This document shows positions 23,329 through 29,808 of a stretch of DNA of 29,808 bases, piece by piece. The position numbers and the translations under genes are program-made. The number at the start of each line of letters is the position of its first letter. Position 1 is the first letter of the stretch. Below the pieces are notes generated by a model. That model made no database searches. It was given only the letters and a program-made list of their open reading frames with translations, and was not told the DNA's origin. Source of the stretch: Dehalococcoidia bacterium (GTDB taxonomy: Bacteria > Chloroflexota > Dehalococcoidia > GIF9 > AB-539-J10); NCBI GenBank assembly GCA_029859145.1, contig JAOUDT010000002.1, positions 1-29,808 on the forward strand. Reading direction: 5' to 3'.

Positions 23329-24408
23329 TTATACGCCATACTTATCCCTCAGTATCTGTGACAACTTAGGCAAGAAGGCAAATGCCTTTTCCACTGTCTT
23401 TTCCTCAGAACTGGAGACCTGGCATTCGCCCGCCTTCTTATCGCTGGTACTACTCTGCCCTATGTCGCTAAGGCAGCATCTAGCCGGTGCCACCAATGCT
23501 TGCATGGCAATTTGGCTCAAGGATAAACCAGTATTCTCCGAGACTACATTCCAGTAATCTGAAAGTGTCCCAGCCAGTGTCTCTGGTGTCTGCGTTGCCA
23601 GGACTGTGGATTCAGTAGGCACAATGCCCCACGAGATGATCCCACCCCTCTTGATGAATTCAGCCACGTTGCCGGCATATTCCTTAGGCATGAAACCAAT
23701 TTGATAGGCATCGAAGGACAGAATTTCTACCCCAAGCTCTAATAGATAAGGTAAGTTCACCTCGGCACAGAGATGCAGCCCTTTAGGGCCTTCCAGTCCT
23801 TGGACAAAATCATGGTAGTGTTCTTTAGCCTGTTGTTCATTATATCCCGAAAGACCACTAAAGACGTAACCCAGCCCCGGCTCGTCCAGCCAGACAAAGG
23901 CATTGGCATTCCTTTCCTTGAGCGCCCGATATTGGACGTTGGCCTTCTTCTGAACAAAATCAAACAGAACAGTTCTTACCTCATCGTTATAGATGATTGG
24001 CTTAAGGTTCTCATCAAGCACCTTGAAGCCAAAGCTCACGGGACCGATGTTCTGTCCCCTGATAGCTTTGTAGTCTTGAAGTCCCTCAGAGAGAAATTTG
24101 TGGAATACTGCGGAATACTCGGCCGTGAGGGCGAAAGTCTCCGGAATATCCATTTTCACGAAATATGCATCGAGTTCTTGTTGAAATCTTGCAGTGTCGA
24201 AACTAAGCCTCCCTTTATCAAAGTCAATAGCTATGCCCGGAAAATTCTGGGATGTTTGGACATACATATCTTCATACAGGCTCACTTTGGGAAGCTGGGG
24301 CCAGAATGGGATATCCAGGCTCAAGGTAAGCTCCAGTGCTTGCTCAATATCTCTGTGAGGCATTACCCCCATAGCAGTAGTGCTGCATCGTGCCTCGAAT
24401 CCAATCAT
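23329..24408 (-). CDS. MetE/uroporphyrinogen-decarboxylase-fold protein
   Basis: 359 residues from an ATG at 24408 with GAGAGGG ten bases upstream; TTG at 24444 would add 12 residues. The fold is a (beta/alpha)8 barrel like MetE C-terminal or UroD-type methyltransferases. Candidate metal ligands are H212 and C214 in LHLCAEVN and C311 or C312 in ARCCL, matching the His-x-Cys and Cys ligands of MetE. The MetE glutamate appears replaced, as the matching strand reads ILSFDAY. WLDEPGLG and EARCSTTAMG are also present. A polar stretch after ARCCL (about 312-340 in the longer numbering) may be a loop insertion. The methyl donor and acceptor are unknown. It lies directly downstream of the CooS-like gene, which suggests C1 or nitrogen chemistry, but that is inferred. 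Confidence 0.72.
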   Translation of the reverse strand: MIGFEARCSTTAMGVMPHRDIEQALELTLSLDIPFWPQLPKVSLYEDMYVQTSQNFPGIAIDFDKGRLSFDTARFQQELDAYFVKMDIPETFALTAEYSAVFHKFLSEGLQDYKAIRGQNIGPVSFGFKVLDENLKPIIYNDEVRTVLFDFVQKKANVQYRALKERNANAFVWLDEPGLGYVFSGLSGYNEQQAKEHYHDFVQGLEGPKGLHLCAEVNLPYLLELGVEILSFDAYQIGFMPKEYAGNVAEFIKRGGIISWGIVPTESTVLATQTPETLAGTLSDYWNVVSENTGLSLSQIAMQALVAPARCCLSDIGQSSTSDKKAGECQVSSSEEKTVEKAFAFLPKLSQILRDKYGV

Positions 24409-24492
24409 GAATTTCTGCCCTCTCTTCCCAAAGATATCCACCAACTCATAGCAGGCAGAAGAATCCTGGACGGCCTTTTGCCTGCGCTAGTT

Positions 24493-26397
24493 CTACAGAC
24501 CCAGTTTTTTGCGATTCGCTTCTATGTGGGTCAGGATAGCATTGGCAGCCAGGACAGGGTCTCTTTCGACATTCAGTATACCGCCGGTCAGCTGCCTGCA
24601 GTCCTGTGTCAACAAGCGAACCAGATTCGGTGCGCCGGTAACCGTGGGCACCGGATTCACATACGTATAAAGACCAAAAGCCAGGGCAAAGACGGCATCA
24701 ATAGTGGCTTTTTGTTCCATATACTCGGGGGCGACGGCAGCCACGGGCAGATCCGACACGGGTACATTTCCCAAAGCGCCCGATAAACTGGCCAGCAAGT
24801 CAGCAATGCGCCCTGTATCAGTACACGTTCCATAGCTCAGTACCGGCGGTATGCCCAGGTTCCGGCAGAGGCCCTTAAGACCGCTGCCTGCAAGCTCACT
24901 GGCCTCAGGGCGGCATAATCCCGCTACTTGCATTGCCCCATTACCACAGCCCATGGAAAGGACAAGCAGATCACGCTTAATCAGCTCCTTAGCCATCCGC
25001 ACGCTGTGTATGTCCTGGCCAGAGTCTCTCAGAGTAGTACACGAAATGAGTCCAATCACACCCCTGATGGCACCGTCTTTGATCGCCTTTAGAAGCGGGT
25101 CCAGGGAGCCACCCAGAGCTTCAATAATGCTTTCTGAGGAAAACCCGACCGTGGCCTCGTTCATCGGCAAACCCGTAACCGGCGGCACCGAAGCACGGCG
25201 TTCTTTAAAGTTATCTATGGCCATCTGCAACAACCGGGCTGCTTGCTCTTCGGCGTTTTCGGGCTCGTAGTTGATACGCTCGGTAATACCTTCGAAGGCC
25301 ACCAAGTCGCTGACCGGTACCAGCCTTATTTTGTACTTCCGGGCATAAGCTGGGTCAATAGGCATTGAGCAATTCATATCGCAGGCAAAGAGGTCAACAC
25401 AACCGCTACCCAGAACAGCCTCCTGCATTATCCAGTTTCCTGTAAAACCGTAGAAGGCGTCATCCATTTCCCATCTTTGAATCATTTCCTGACCGGTCTC
25501 GATGTTGGCAATAACGCGCAATCCTTTGGCACCGACTGCTCTAGCTTTATTTTGCCACTCCGGCTTTCTAGCCAACTGGACCATGGCGAAACCCAGGAAG
25601 GGCTCATGGCCATTGGGCAGAGCATTAACATAATCGGGATCAAGAACTCCCAGGTCAACACGCATCTTGTGTGGCCTGGGAAGACCGAACATGATATCCT
25701 GGCAGTACTCATTGACGATTTGACTCTGGTAAGCCATGGCTATGCTCATGCGCATCGCTTTCAGTGCCAGGCTGACATAATAGCCGTCCACGTTGGTGAG
25801 GCAGGAACTGGTCGCACGCATCATCTCGCCATATATTCCACCGGGAAATAGATCCAGATTTCTCCAAGTTCTCTTTCTTTCCTCGGGAGCCAGGGCTTCC
25901 ACTATCTGGCTCGGCTCATCAGCTTTTCGATTGAAATCAGCTTGGACGAAATCGCAGAGAGCCAGAGCCGTCTTCCTGACTGTGCCGGAGGTGGCTGTCC
26001 CCAGCCTGCCAGCAAATACCTTCAACTTGTCTTTCTCGATTATTTTGAACGGTGTTTTGCCTTGGGCTGTAGCTCGAAGCGTCTTGATGGTCTGTTCAGT
26101 GTGATAGTGATACGTTGAAGCCCCCATGACGTTCCTGAGGAGCGTCATACGCATCGCCATACCGTCTCCAGTGATGCTGCACACGCCCCTCTTGTCCTTG
26201 GCAACATCGGCGCGACATGGCCCGTTAGAGCACAGGTCGCAGCGAACTCCCCCCATACAGAAAGGACAGCGCTGGTCGGGATTGCCTCCCATCCCCTGGG
26301 CTTCGTACCTGTCCCAGATAGTATTCATGCCATCTTTTTTGATCCTATCGTATACTCGAAGTACAGACTCGTGATATGAAATTCTGTCTTTCTCCAC
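24493..26397 (-). CDS. CooS-family protein with Glu in place of one C-cluster cysteine
   Basis: 634 residues, full CODH length. Compared with Carboxydothermus CODH-II from memory: His264 (H261), Cys343 (C333), Cys453 (C446), Cys484 (C476), Cys525 (C526) and Lys563 are kept, but the segment normally reading GICCTGNE is ANIETGQE, so Glu300 stands at C295. A glutamate at this spot recalls hybrid-cluster protein, and CooS-V-type enzymes lack a cysteine of this motif and carry an Fe-S-O cluster without CO activity. B-cluster cysteines are C53, C56, C61 and C73. At the D-cluster, C44 is kept, R52 replaces the second cysteine, and C47 makes a CPFC pair. No cooC or electron-transfer cooF is adjacent. 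The GTG start has AGGAGGAATTGCC upstream. CO dehydrogenase activity is unlikely; hydroxylamine or other redox chemistry is inferred. Confidence 0.9.
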   Translation of the reverse strand: MEKDRISYHESVLRVYDRIKKDGMNTIWDRYEAQGMGGNPDQRCPFCMGGVRCDLCSNGPCRADVAKDKRGVCSITGDGMAMRMTLLRNVMGASTYHYHTEQTIKTLRATAQGKTPFKIIEKDKLKVFAGRLGTATSGTVRKTALALCDFVQADFNRKADEPSQIVEALAPEERKRTWRNLDLFPGGIYGEMMRATSSCLTNVDGYYVSLALKAMRMSIAMAYQSQIVNEYCQDIMFGLPRPHKMRVDLGVLDPDYVNALPNGHEPFLGFAMVQLARKPEWQNKARAVGAKGLRVIANIETGQEMIQRWEMDDAFYGFTGNWIMQEAVLGSGCVDLFACDMNCSMPIDPAYARKYKIRLVPVSDLVAFEGITERINYEPENAEEQAARLLQMAIDNFKERRASVPPVTGLPMNEATVGFSSESIIEALGGSLDPLLKAIKDGAIRGVIGLISCTTLRDSGQDIHSVRMAKELIKRDLLVLSMGCGNGAMQVAGLCRPEASELAGSGLKGLCRNLGIPPVLSYGTCTDTGRIADLLASLSGALGNVPVSDLPVAAVAPEYMEQKATIDAVFALAFGLYTYVNPVPTVTGAPNLVRLLTQDCRQLTGGILNVERDPVLAANAILTHIEANRKKLGL

Positions 26398-26448
26398 GGC
26401 AATTCCTCCTTCTGCTTGACGCTATTTTCTAGGCCAAAGTCTACCTCT

Positions 26449-26477
26449 AGAATAAAACATTCCGTCACTGAAGGCAA
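26449..26477 (-). promoter_or_regulatory. Sigma-70-like promoter of the cooS operon
   Basis: Minus strand: TTGCCT (26472-26477), 17-base spacer, TATTCT (26449-26454), about 45-50 bases before the cooS GTG. It supports cooS as the first gene of the run reaching at least to 19983. Confidence 0.6.
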
Positions 26478-26887
26478 GGTGTCCCAGCTTCACTCCACAA
26501 CTCATCATGGTTTGTGCCCTGATTTCTCCGCCCGCAAACCGAATTTGACTCGGGCTAGCCAAGGCTTCATAGGCTTCTCAAGCGGGTGTGCGTGAGGACA
26601 TCGTTTTGCGGACTGAAAGTCCTCCGCTCGGGATCGAGGCAGTCCGTACCTGAGATCACTCGTCAGGACGTCAATCCCCCAAAAGAAGAACCTTTTTGGA
26701 ATCAATCCCTGCTGAAGGACAGCAGTCGAAACATCTGGTGCTGATAGAGACCTTCGACCCGATGATAGCGGCCAAGGCCGCTATCCACCTCACCCGTCTC
26801 AGTTACTGGACGACGGAGTCGTGATCGGACTCTCGGCAAATCTCAGACGTTTATTGCGACAGGCACGCCTATTGTTTGGTTCTTTTC
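26478..26887. other. Non-coding stretch with hairpins upstream of cooS
   Basis: No convincing gene was found over about 410 bases (the only frame, minus 26505-26705, reads like chance). It holds a strong palindrome at 26764-26785, a hairpin of GCGGACT with AGTCC-CGC near 26608-26627, and GAGTC with GACTC near 26810-26826. It follows the coiled-coil gene on the same strand and might be an untranslated RNA, a termination region or a remnant. No known RNA family was recognised. Confidence 0.4.
26764..26785. repeat. Perfect palindrome with two-base centre
   Basis: GATAGCGGCC (26764-26773) and GGCCGCTATC (26776-26785) are exact inverted repeats around AA. It could be a protein-binding operator or the stem of an RNA structure. 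There is no T-run after it on either strand, so it is not a standard terminator. Confidence 0.6.
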
Positions 26888-27937
26888 CTACGATTTCTTT
26901 TCCCCTGAGAGGCTTATGCGAACTTTCCTTGGCTTGCCGTTGGTAGCCCCTATGTTGGACGTAATTTCTTCAATATGAGCCACTGCAGGAAGTTTTCGCA
27001 GCACTTCGATAACATTCATGGGCTTGCGTAGGAAGACCAGAATCAAAGGCACATCAATCTGAGGTACGATCATCTCAGTATTGGCAACTTCGGGTAATTG
27101 ATCGAGGAACGAAACTACCTCCATGATTTTGGCGATCTCAAACGGAGGCAAGATTTCCACTTCCCATTGCGGCTTGCCCAACTCCGTCTGCTCTTCAGCC
27201 TGAAGTGGTTCCGAGGGCGCGAAGCTCTTTTCAGTATCTTCCGTAGCCCGCCAGCTTGGCTCCAAGCGCTCCTCAATTATCTTCTTGCTCTCTTCGTCAA
27301 TTATAGCTTCGCTCTCTTTCGCAAACATCGCGTCACTCTCTTTCGCGATGTTAGCGGTTGCAGCGTCTGGCTCCTCTGCCATTTCCATAGTTACGGAGCT
27401 GCTGCCTTTCCCGGGTTCAAACAGCTTATTGCCAAAATCTACCTGCACCGCTGCTGCCTGCTGTTTGAGGTTTTCCAGTTCTTCCATCATATATCCGAAT
27501 TGTTGATTTACAAGGTTACGTAGTTCGTTCCGGATCTTGACTTTCTGGTTCTCTAGCAGCAGTGCCGCCTCCTTTTCGGCTTTGGTCTTAATCTCGTCAG
27601 CCTTTTCATTGGCAATCTCAACAGCTTCCGCTATCTTCTTTTCCGACAGCTGTCGAGCTTGCTCTTTAGCTTTGTCTATGATGGCAGCACTTTCAGCGTT
27701 GGCTTGTTCTGTGGCTTCTGTCTTGATCTGCACAGCCAGCTTATCCGCTTCTACAACGGCCCTCTCCGCAAGTCTGTTAAGAGACGCGATATGGTCCTGG
27801 GACTTGGCCAGTTTGTCTCGCTCCTTCATAAGCTCGTTGATGAAGGATGTCACCTGAGCCTCATCTAGCCCATTTTTTTCTCGTTTTAGCTCACGCCCAC
27901 CCAGCACAACAATATCGTCTCTCGCAGCGTTGCCCAT
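26888..27937 (-). CDS. Coiled-coil protein with a C-terminal repeated alpha/beta domain
   Basis: 349 residues from the ATG at 27937 (AGAAGG upstream); a TTG at 27967 would add ten. Residues about 20-165 form a long Ala/Glu/Lys-rich coiled coil (ADKLAVQIKTEATEQANAES, then AKEQARQLSEKKIAEAVEIA). A low-complexity acidic linker (about 175-245) follows. The last 95 residues look globular and contain two similar segments, FLDQLPEVANTEMI and VLRKLPAVAHIEEI, each near a beta-strand (VPLILVFL). The N-terminal region recalls DivIVA- or V-ATPase-E-type helices, but no family was recognised. It likely assembles with the coiled-coil protein upstream. Confidence 0.72.
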   Translation of the reverse strand: MGNAARDDIVVLGGRELKREKNGLDEAQVTSFINELMKERDKLAKSQDHIASLNRLAERAVVEADKLAVQIKTEATEQANAESAAIIDKAKEQARQLSEKKIAEAVEIANEKADEIKTKAEKEAALLLENQKVKIRNELRNLVNQQFGYMMEELENLKQQAAAVQVDFGNKLFEPGKGSSSVTMEMAEEPDAATANIAKESDAMFAKESEAIIDEESKKIIEERLEPSWRATEDTEKSFAPSEPLQAEEQTELGKPQWEVEILPPFEIAKIMEVVSFLDQLPEVANTEMIVPQIDVPLILVFLRKPMNVIEVLRKLPAVAHIEEITSNIGATNGKPRKVRISLSGEKKS

Positions 27938-28032
27938 AGTATCATCAACCTTCTTTACAGGACTCAATAACGCGGCAGGTGCACCCCTTAACGCATCAGT
28001 CCCGTTTTATTTCACGCGATTTTGCCGGATCT

Positions 28033-28503
28033 CTACTTCTTGGTTTCGCCTTGAAAGGTCTTCCAGATTCTCTCTGCATTCTTCTTGGTCTCTTCCCAAG
28101 CCCTTTCAATTGTCTCCTGGCGCACCAACAATGCTTCATTCACAGTGTCATCGTGAACTTGCTTGGCTTTCATTCTTGCCTTGATATACGCTTCCTCAGC
28201 TTCCTGTTCGGCCTTTTCCAGAACCCGCTTGGCTTTTTCTATCGCTTCGGCACAAACTTTAGCGGCGCGCTCTTCAGTTTCCTTATATGACATCTCGCCC
28301 TGGCGCTGGCGTTCCTGATATGCTGCCGCTACCATTCTTTGGGCTTGCTGATAGGACTCGTATGCGGCTTGGGCCTGCTTCATTAAGTCAGCAATAGGAT
28401 CCCTTTCCTCCTCGAGAATCTCGGAAGGAAGCTCGACCAATTGTTCCACATCCTTGCCTACCCCCTTCTTGACCTGCGTACTCTTAGTCATTGTGCTTGG
28501 CAT
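28033..28503 (-). CDS. Small alanine/glutamate-rich coiled-coil protein
   Basis: 156 residues. After a polar N-terminus (about 1-35) nearly all of it is predicted helix (YESYQQAQRMVAAAYQERQR, then AEAIEKAKRVLEKAEQEAEE). The pattern is like the b-subunit or DivIVA type amphipathic helix, but the family is unknown. There is one cysteine in KVCAEA. The ATG has GGGAGG five bases upstream. It lies about 70 bases after the HTH gene and 95 before the larger coiled-coil gene, suggesting a three-gene unit. Confidence 0.75.
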   Translation of the reverse strand: MPSTMTKSTQVKKGVGKDVEQLVELPSEILEEERDPIADLMKQAQAAYESYQQAQRMVAAAYQERQRQGEMSYKETEERAAKVCAEAIEKAKRVLEKAEQEAEEAYIKARMKAKQVHDDTVNEALLVRQETIERAWEETKKNAERIWKTFQGETKK

Positions 28504-28573
28504 GATGGACCTCCCTGCATTTGTTTCTCGTTACCGACGTTCAACAGTCTTACAACATTAGCGGTGGTATTTA

Positions 28574-28795
28574 TCATATCTCGACCACATGATTCTTCTG
28601 AATTCTCTTAGTCTCAGCTTCAAGGCTGCGTAGTTCCTTTTCTGCAAACAGCCTCCACCCCTTCCTATCTCTGCATTCGGCATCATTTACAACGTTCTGC
28701 CTGATCCAGCGGAACAGCGTGCTCTTGCCTATGCCAACTATCTGGCAAACTTCGGCAGTCCTATAATAGACTCGACCATCTATTTTTACAGGCAT
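28574..28795 (-). CDS. Small MerR-type helix-turn-helix DNA-binding protein
   Basis: 73 residues from the ATG at 28795, with GGGGG eight bases upstream (a GTG at 28804 is inside that site). The segment YYRTAEVCQIVGIGKSTLFR, then WIRQ and WRLFAEKEL, is the winged helix of MerR/excisionase-like proteins; there is no effector domain. A short basic helical tail (LEAETKRIQK) may dimerise. It is first in the unit with two coiled-coil genes, and an inverted repeat lies over its own -10, so it may be autoregulated. That is inference. Confidence 0.8.
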   Translation of the reverse strand: MPVKIDGRVYYRTAEVCQIVGIGKSTLFRWIRQNVVNDAECRDRKGWRLFAEKELRSLEAETKRIQKNHVVEI

Positions 28796-28810
28796 ATGCA
28801 ACACCCCCTA

Positions 28811-28830
28811 AGACTAACTGAATATAGTCT
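28811..28830. promoter_or_regulatory. Candidate operator over the -10 of the HTH operon
   Basis: AGACTA (28811-28816) and TAGTCT (28825-28830) are perfect inverted repeats eight bases apart, covering the -10 and expected start of the promoter. The position suits repression by the HTH protein encoded just downstream. Confidence 0.45.
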
Positions 28831-28854
28831 AAGATCCGCTGGCTTTCCCGTCAA
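28826..28854 (-). promoter_or_regulatory. Sigma-70-like promoter of the HTH/coiled-coil unit
   Basis: Minus strand: TTGACG (28849-28854), 17-base spacer, TAGACT (28826-28831). The -35 matches five of six consensus bases. It is about 30 bases before the HTH start codon. The stretch from 28855 to 29035 shows no gene or other clear element. Confidence 0.6.
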
Positions 28855-29035
28855 TCACCCATTGGTAACCTTACTTCCGTAGGGGGCTGCGACTGTCTTA
28901 CACTCGGCTAGCTTGCGCTGAGACCACCAACATAGGGAACGTGTCAGAATCAGGTGATGAGCTAGGTTACCCACTCAGGATGAGAGGGAATGTAGGCCTA
29001 CTGCATGAAGTGCCGTGCCCAGAATGAAATCGGAG

Positions 29036-29070
29036 GGGCTGGATTTTCCCACTGTCGGAATATCCAGCCC
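29036..29070 (-). terminator. Hairpin after the serpin gene, probable terminator
   Basis: GGGCTGGAT (29036-29044) pairs with ATCCAGCCC (29062-29070), extended inside by TTCC with GGAA. It lies about 50 bases after the serpin stop. The minus-strand tail (CTCCGATTTCATTCT) has few T in a row, so termination may be incomplete. Confidence 0.5.
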
Positions 29071-29117
29071 TTCTATTCTACAAACCTGTCAACAAATCTT
29101 CCACCATGGGCGTAGCA

Positions 29118-29808
29118 TTACACACTGGGATTCAGGACGCGCCCGATAAAGAGAATGGCGCCCGTCTCAATGTCGCGAATCAGGAAGATGAAGGGGCGGT
29201 CTATGGTGACTTCCACAGGAGGTTCAGGTACAGCCGACAATTTCATAATCACCGCGGTGGCAGCAGCAGCCTCGGTGCCAGCTTCATCTACGGCAACGAA
29301 TGCCTTGTGCACAACGTCTGATATGAACAGCTCACGACTACCAGTCATTCCAGAGAAATCCGCGGCACCAGAAAGGGCAATCGGCATACCCATGTCAGCA
29401 AGTGTATCCTTCAGACTGAATTCCGAATCAAATTCAAACTGGGGCATGGTCAGGGCAACCTGAGTAGGTTGCAGTCCGCTTATGATGTCACCGACCTGCT
29501 GAGCATTAACAGTTTCTTCAAAAGCCGCGAAGTTCCCCGGGGCGGGAAGAAGAATCACCATCGAAAGTTCATCGCCATCATAGAGCACCTCAATCGCCTG
29601 GTATCCTTCTTCCTTGGTGTAGCCGAATGACTCTGTCTGCTTCATCATGGGCACTGTTACCTGCCCGCCTTCAATCAGGTAGAACGGGCCATCTGCTGTC
29701 ATTTCCCTATCAAAAGGGTATGCCCAAGCGGCATTGAAGTAGATGGCGTTGGTCAGCACAAGGCGGGTTAGTTCGTCAATCGCGCCTGGTGGAATAAGGT
29801 CTTCGATG
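29118..29808 (-). CDS. Serpin-family protein, 5' part outside window
   Basis: The last 229 or so residues of a serpin; the gene enters from the right edge. Visible motifs are DLIPPGAIDELTRLVL, TNAIYFNAAWAYPF, ISDVVHKAFVAVDEAGTEAA and the C-terminal RPFIFLIRDIETGAILFIG. The reactive loop hinge GTEAAAATAV, with small residues at P14-P9, predicts an inhibitory serpin. Counting from the hinge glycine as P15 puts Ser at P1 (KLSAVPE), but the loop is about three residues longer than antitrypsin, so P1 is uncertain. Inhibitory serpins trap target proteases by loop insertion; bacterial ones may guard against secreted or host proteases. Whether it has a signal peptide cannot be seen. Confidence 0.92.
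   Translation of the reverse strand, partial: IEDLIPPGAIDELTRLVLTNAIYFNAAWAYPFDREMTADGPFYLIEGGQVTVPMMKQTESFGYTKEEGYQAIEVLYDGDELSMVILLPAPGNFAAFEETVNAQQVGDIISGLQPTQVALTMPQFEFDSEFSLKDTLADMGMPIALSGAADFSGMTGSRELFISDVVHKAFVAVDEAGTEAAAATAVIMKLSAVPEPPVEVTIDRPFIFLIRDIETGAILFIGRVLNPSV

Noticed and set aside
23773..24786. Open frame of 337 codons on the plus strand
   Set aside because: It lies antisense to the MetE-like and CooS-like genes, whose products have clear family motifs; its own product has none.
24493..26397. Annotation as a functional CO dehydrogenase
   Set aside because: The cysteine matching C295 is a glutamate, and no cooC or cooF is adjacent.
26505..26705. Minus-strand open frame of 66 codons upstream of cooS
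   Set aside because: No ribosome binding site, no recognisable motif and an atypical composition; treated as chance in a non-coding stretch.
1..29808. CRISPR arrays, insertion sequences, prophage or tRNA genes
   Set aside because: No regularly spaced repeats, transposase or integrase motifs, or cloverleaf sequences were found by eye.

Overview
The window looks like chromosomal DNA of a strictly anaerobic bacterium, most likely a deep-branching member of the Chloroflexota (Dehalococcoidia-like). This is inferred from gene content, not from a marker-gene tree: bacterial ribosomal and replication genes (rplI-dnaB-dnaD-like-dnaC-like, rpmF-fabD-nusB) sit beside methanogen-type electron-bifurcation modules (HdrA/MvhD/HdrD-like), a CooS-family protein and a serpin. 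No rRNA, tRNA, CRISPR array, transposase or phage module was seen.

Layout. (1) 1-8662, all minus strand: two tandem heterodisulfide-reductase-type modules. The upstream module (promoter near 8650) reads HdrC-HdrB fusion, HdrA, MvhD, then a rubredoxin/cyclic-nucleotide-domain protein, and ends at a terminator (4140-4178). The second module (promoter near 4110) reads HdrA, MvhD, HdrC-HdrB fusion and a third, short HdrA that runs off the left edge. There is no hydrogenase or formate dehydrogenase subunit in view, so the electron donor is unknown. (2) 8819-12379, minus: a housekeeping operon, DUF177-rpmF-fabD-nusB plus an ArsB/NhaD-type ion transporter, behind a good sigma-70-like promoter. (3) 12471-18718, plus: an M20 amidohydrolase, then trxB, rplI, dnaB, a DnaD-domain protein and an unusual helicase loader with two DnaC-like AAA+ domains in one chain. 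(4) 18822-26477, minus: a likely operon starting with a CooS-like protein, then a MetE/UroD-fold protein, a small flavoprotein and a two-ATPase ABC-2 exporter; a DUF4870-like membrane protein follows. (5) 26888-28854, minus: a small MerR-type DNA-binding protein and two coiled-coil proteins, with an inverted repeat over the -10 of their promoter. (6) 29118-29808, minus: the C-terminal part of a serpin.

The most interesting item is the CooS homologue. It keeps five of the six protein ligands of the CODH active-site cluster, but has Glu300 where the remaining cysteine (Cys295 of Carboxydothermus CODH-II) should be. That resembles CooS-V-type enzymes and the hybrid-cluster protein, so it is probably not a CO dehydrogenase. 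Other points worth a second look are a dispersed palindromic repeat that appears to have entered hdrD in frame, a terminator-like hairpin between the promoter and first gene of the upstream Hdr operon, the duplicated helicase loader, and the HTH/coiled-coil cassette.

All coordinates and motifs were read by eye. Family assignments rest on motif recognition, and no database search was run.
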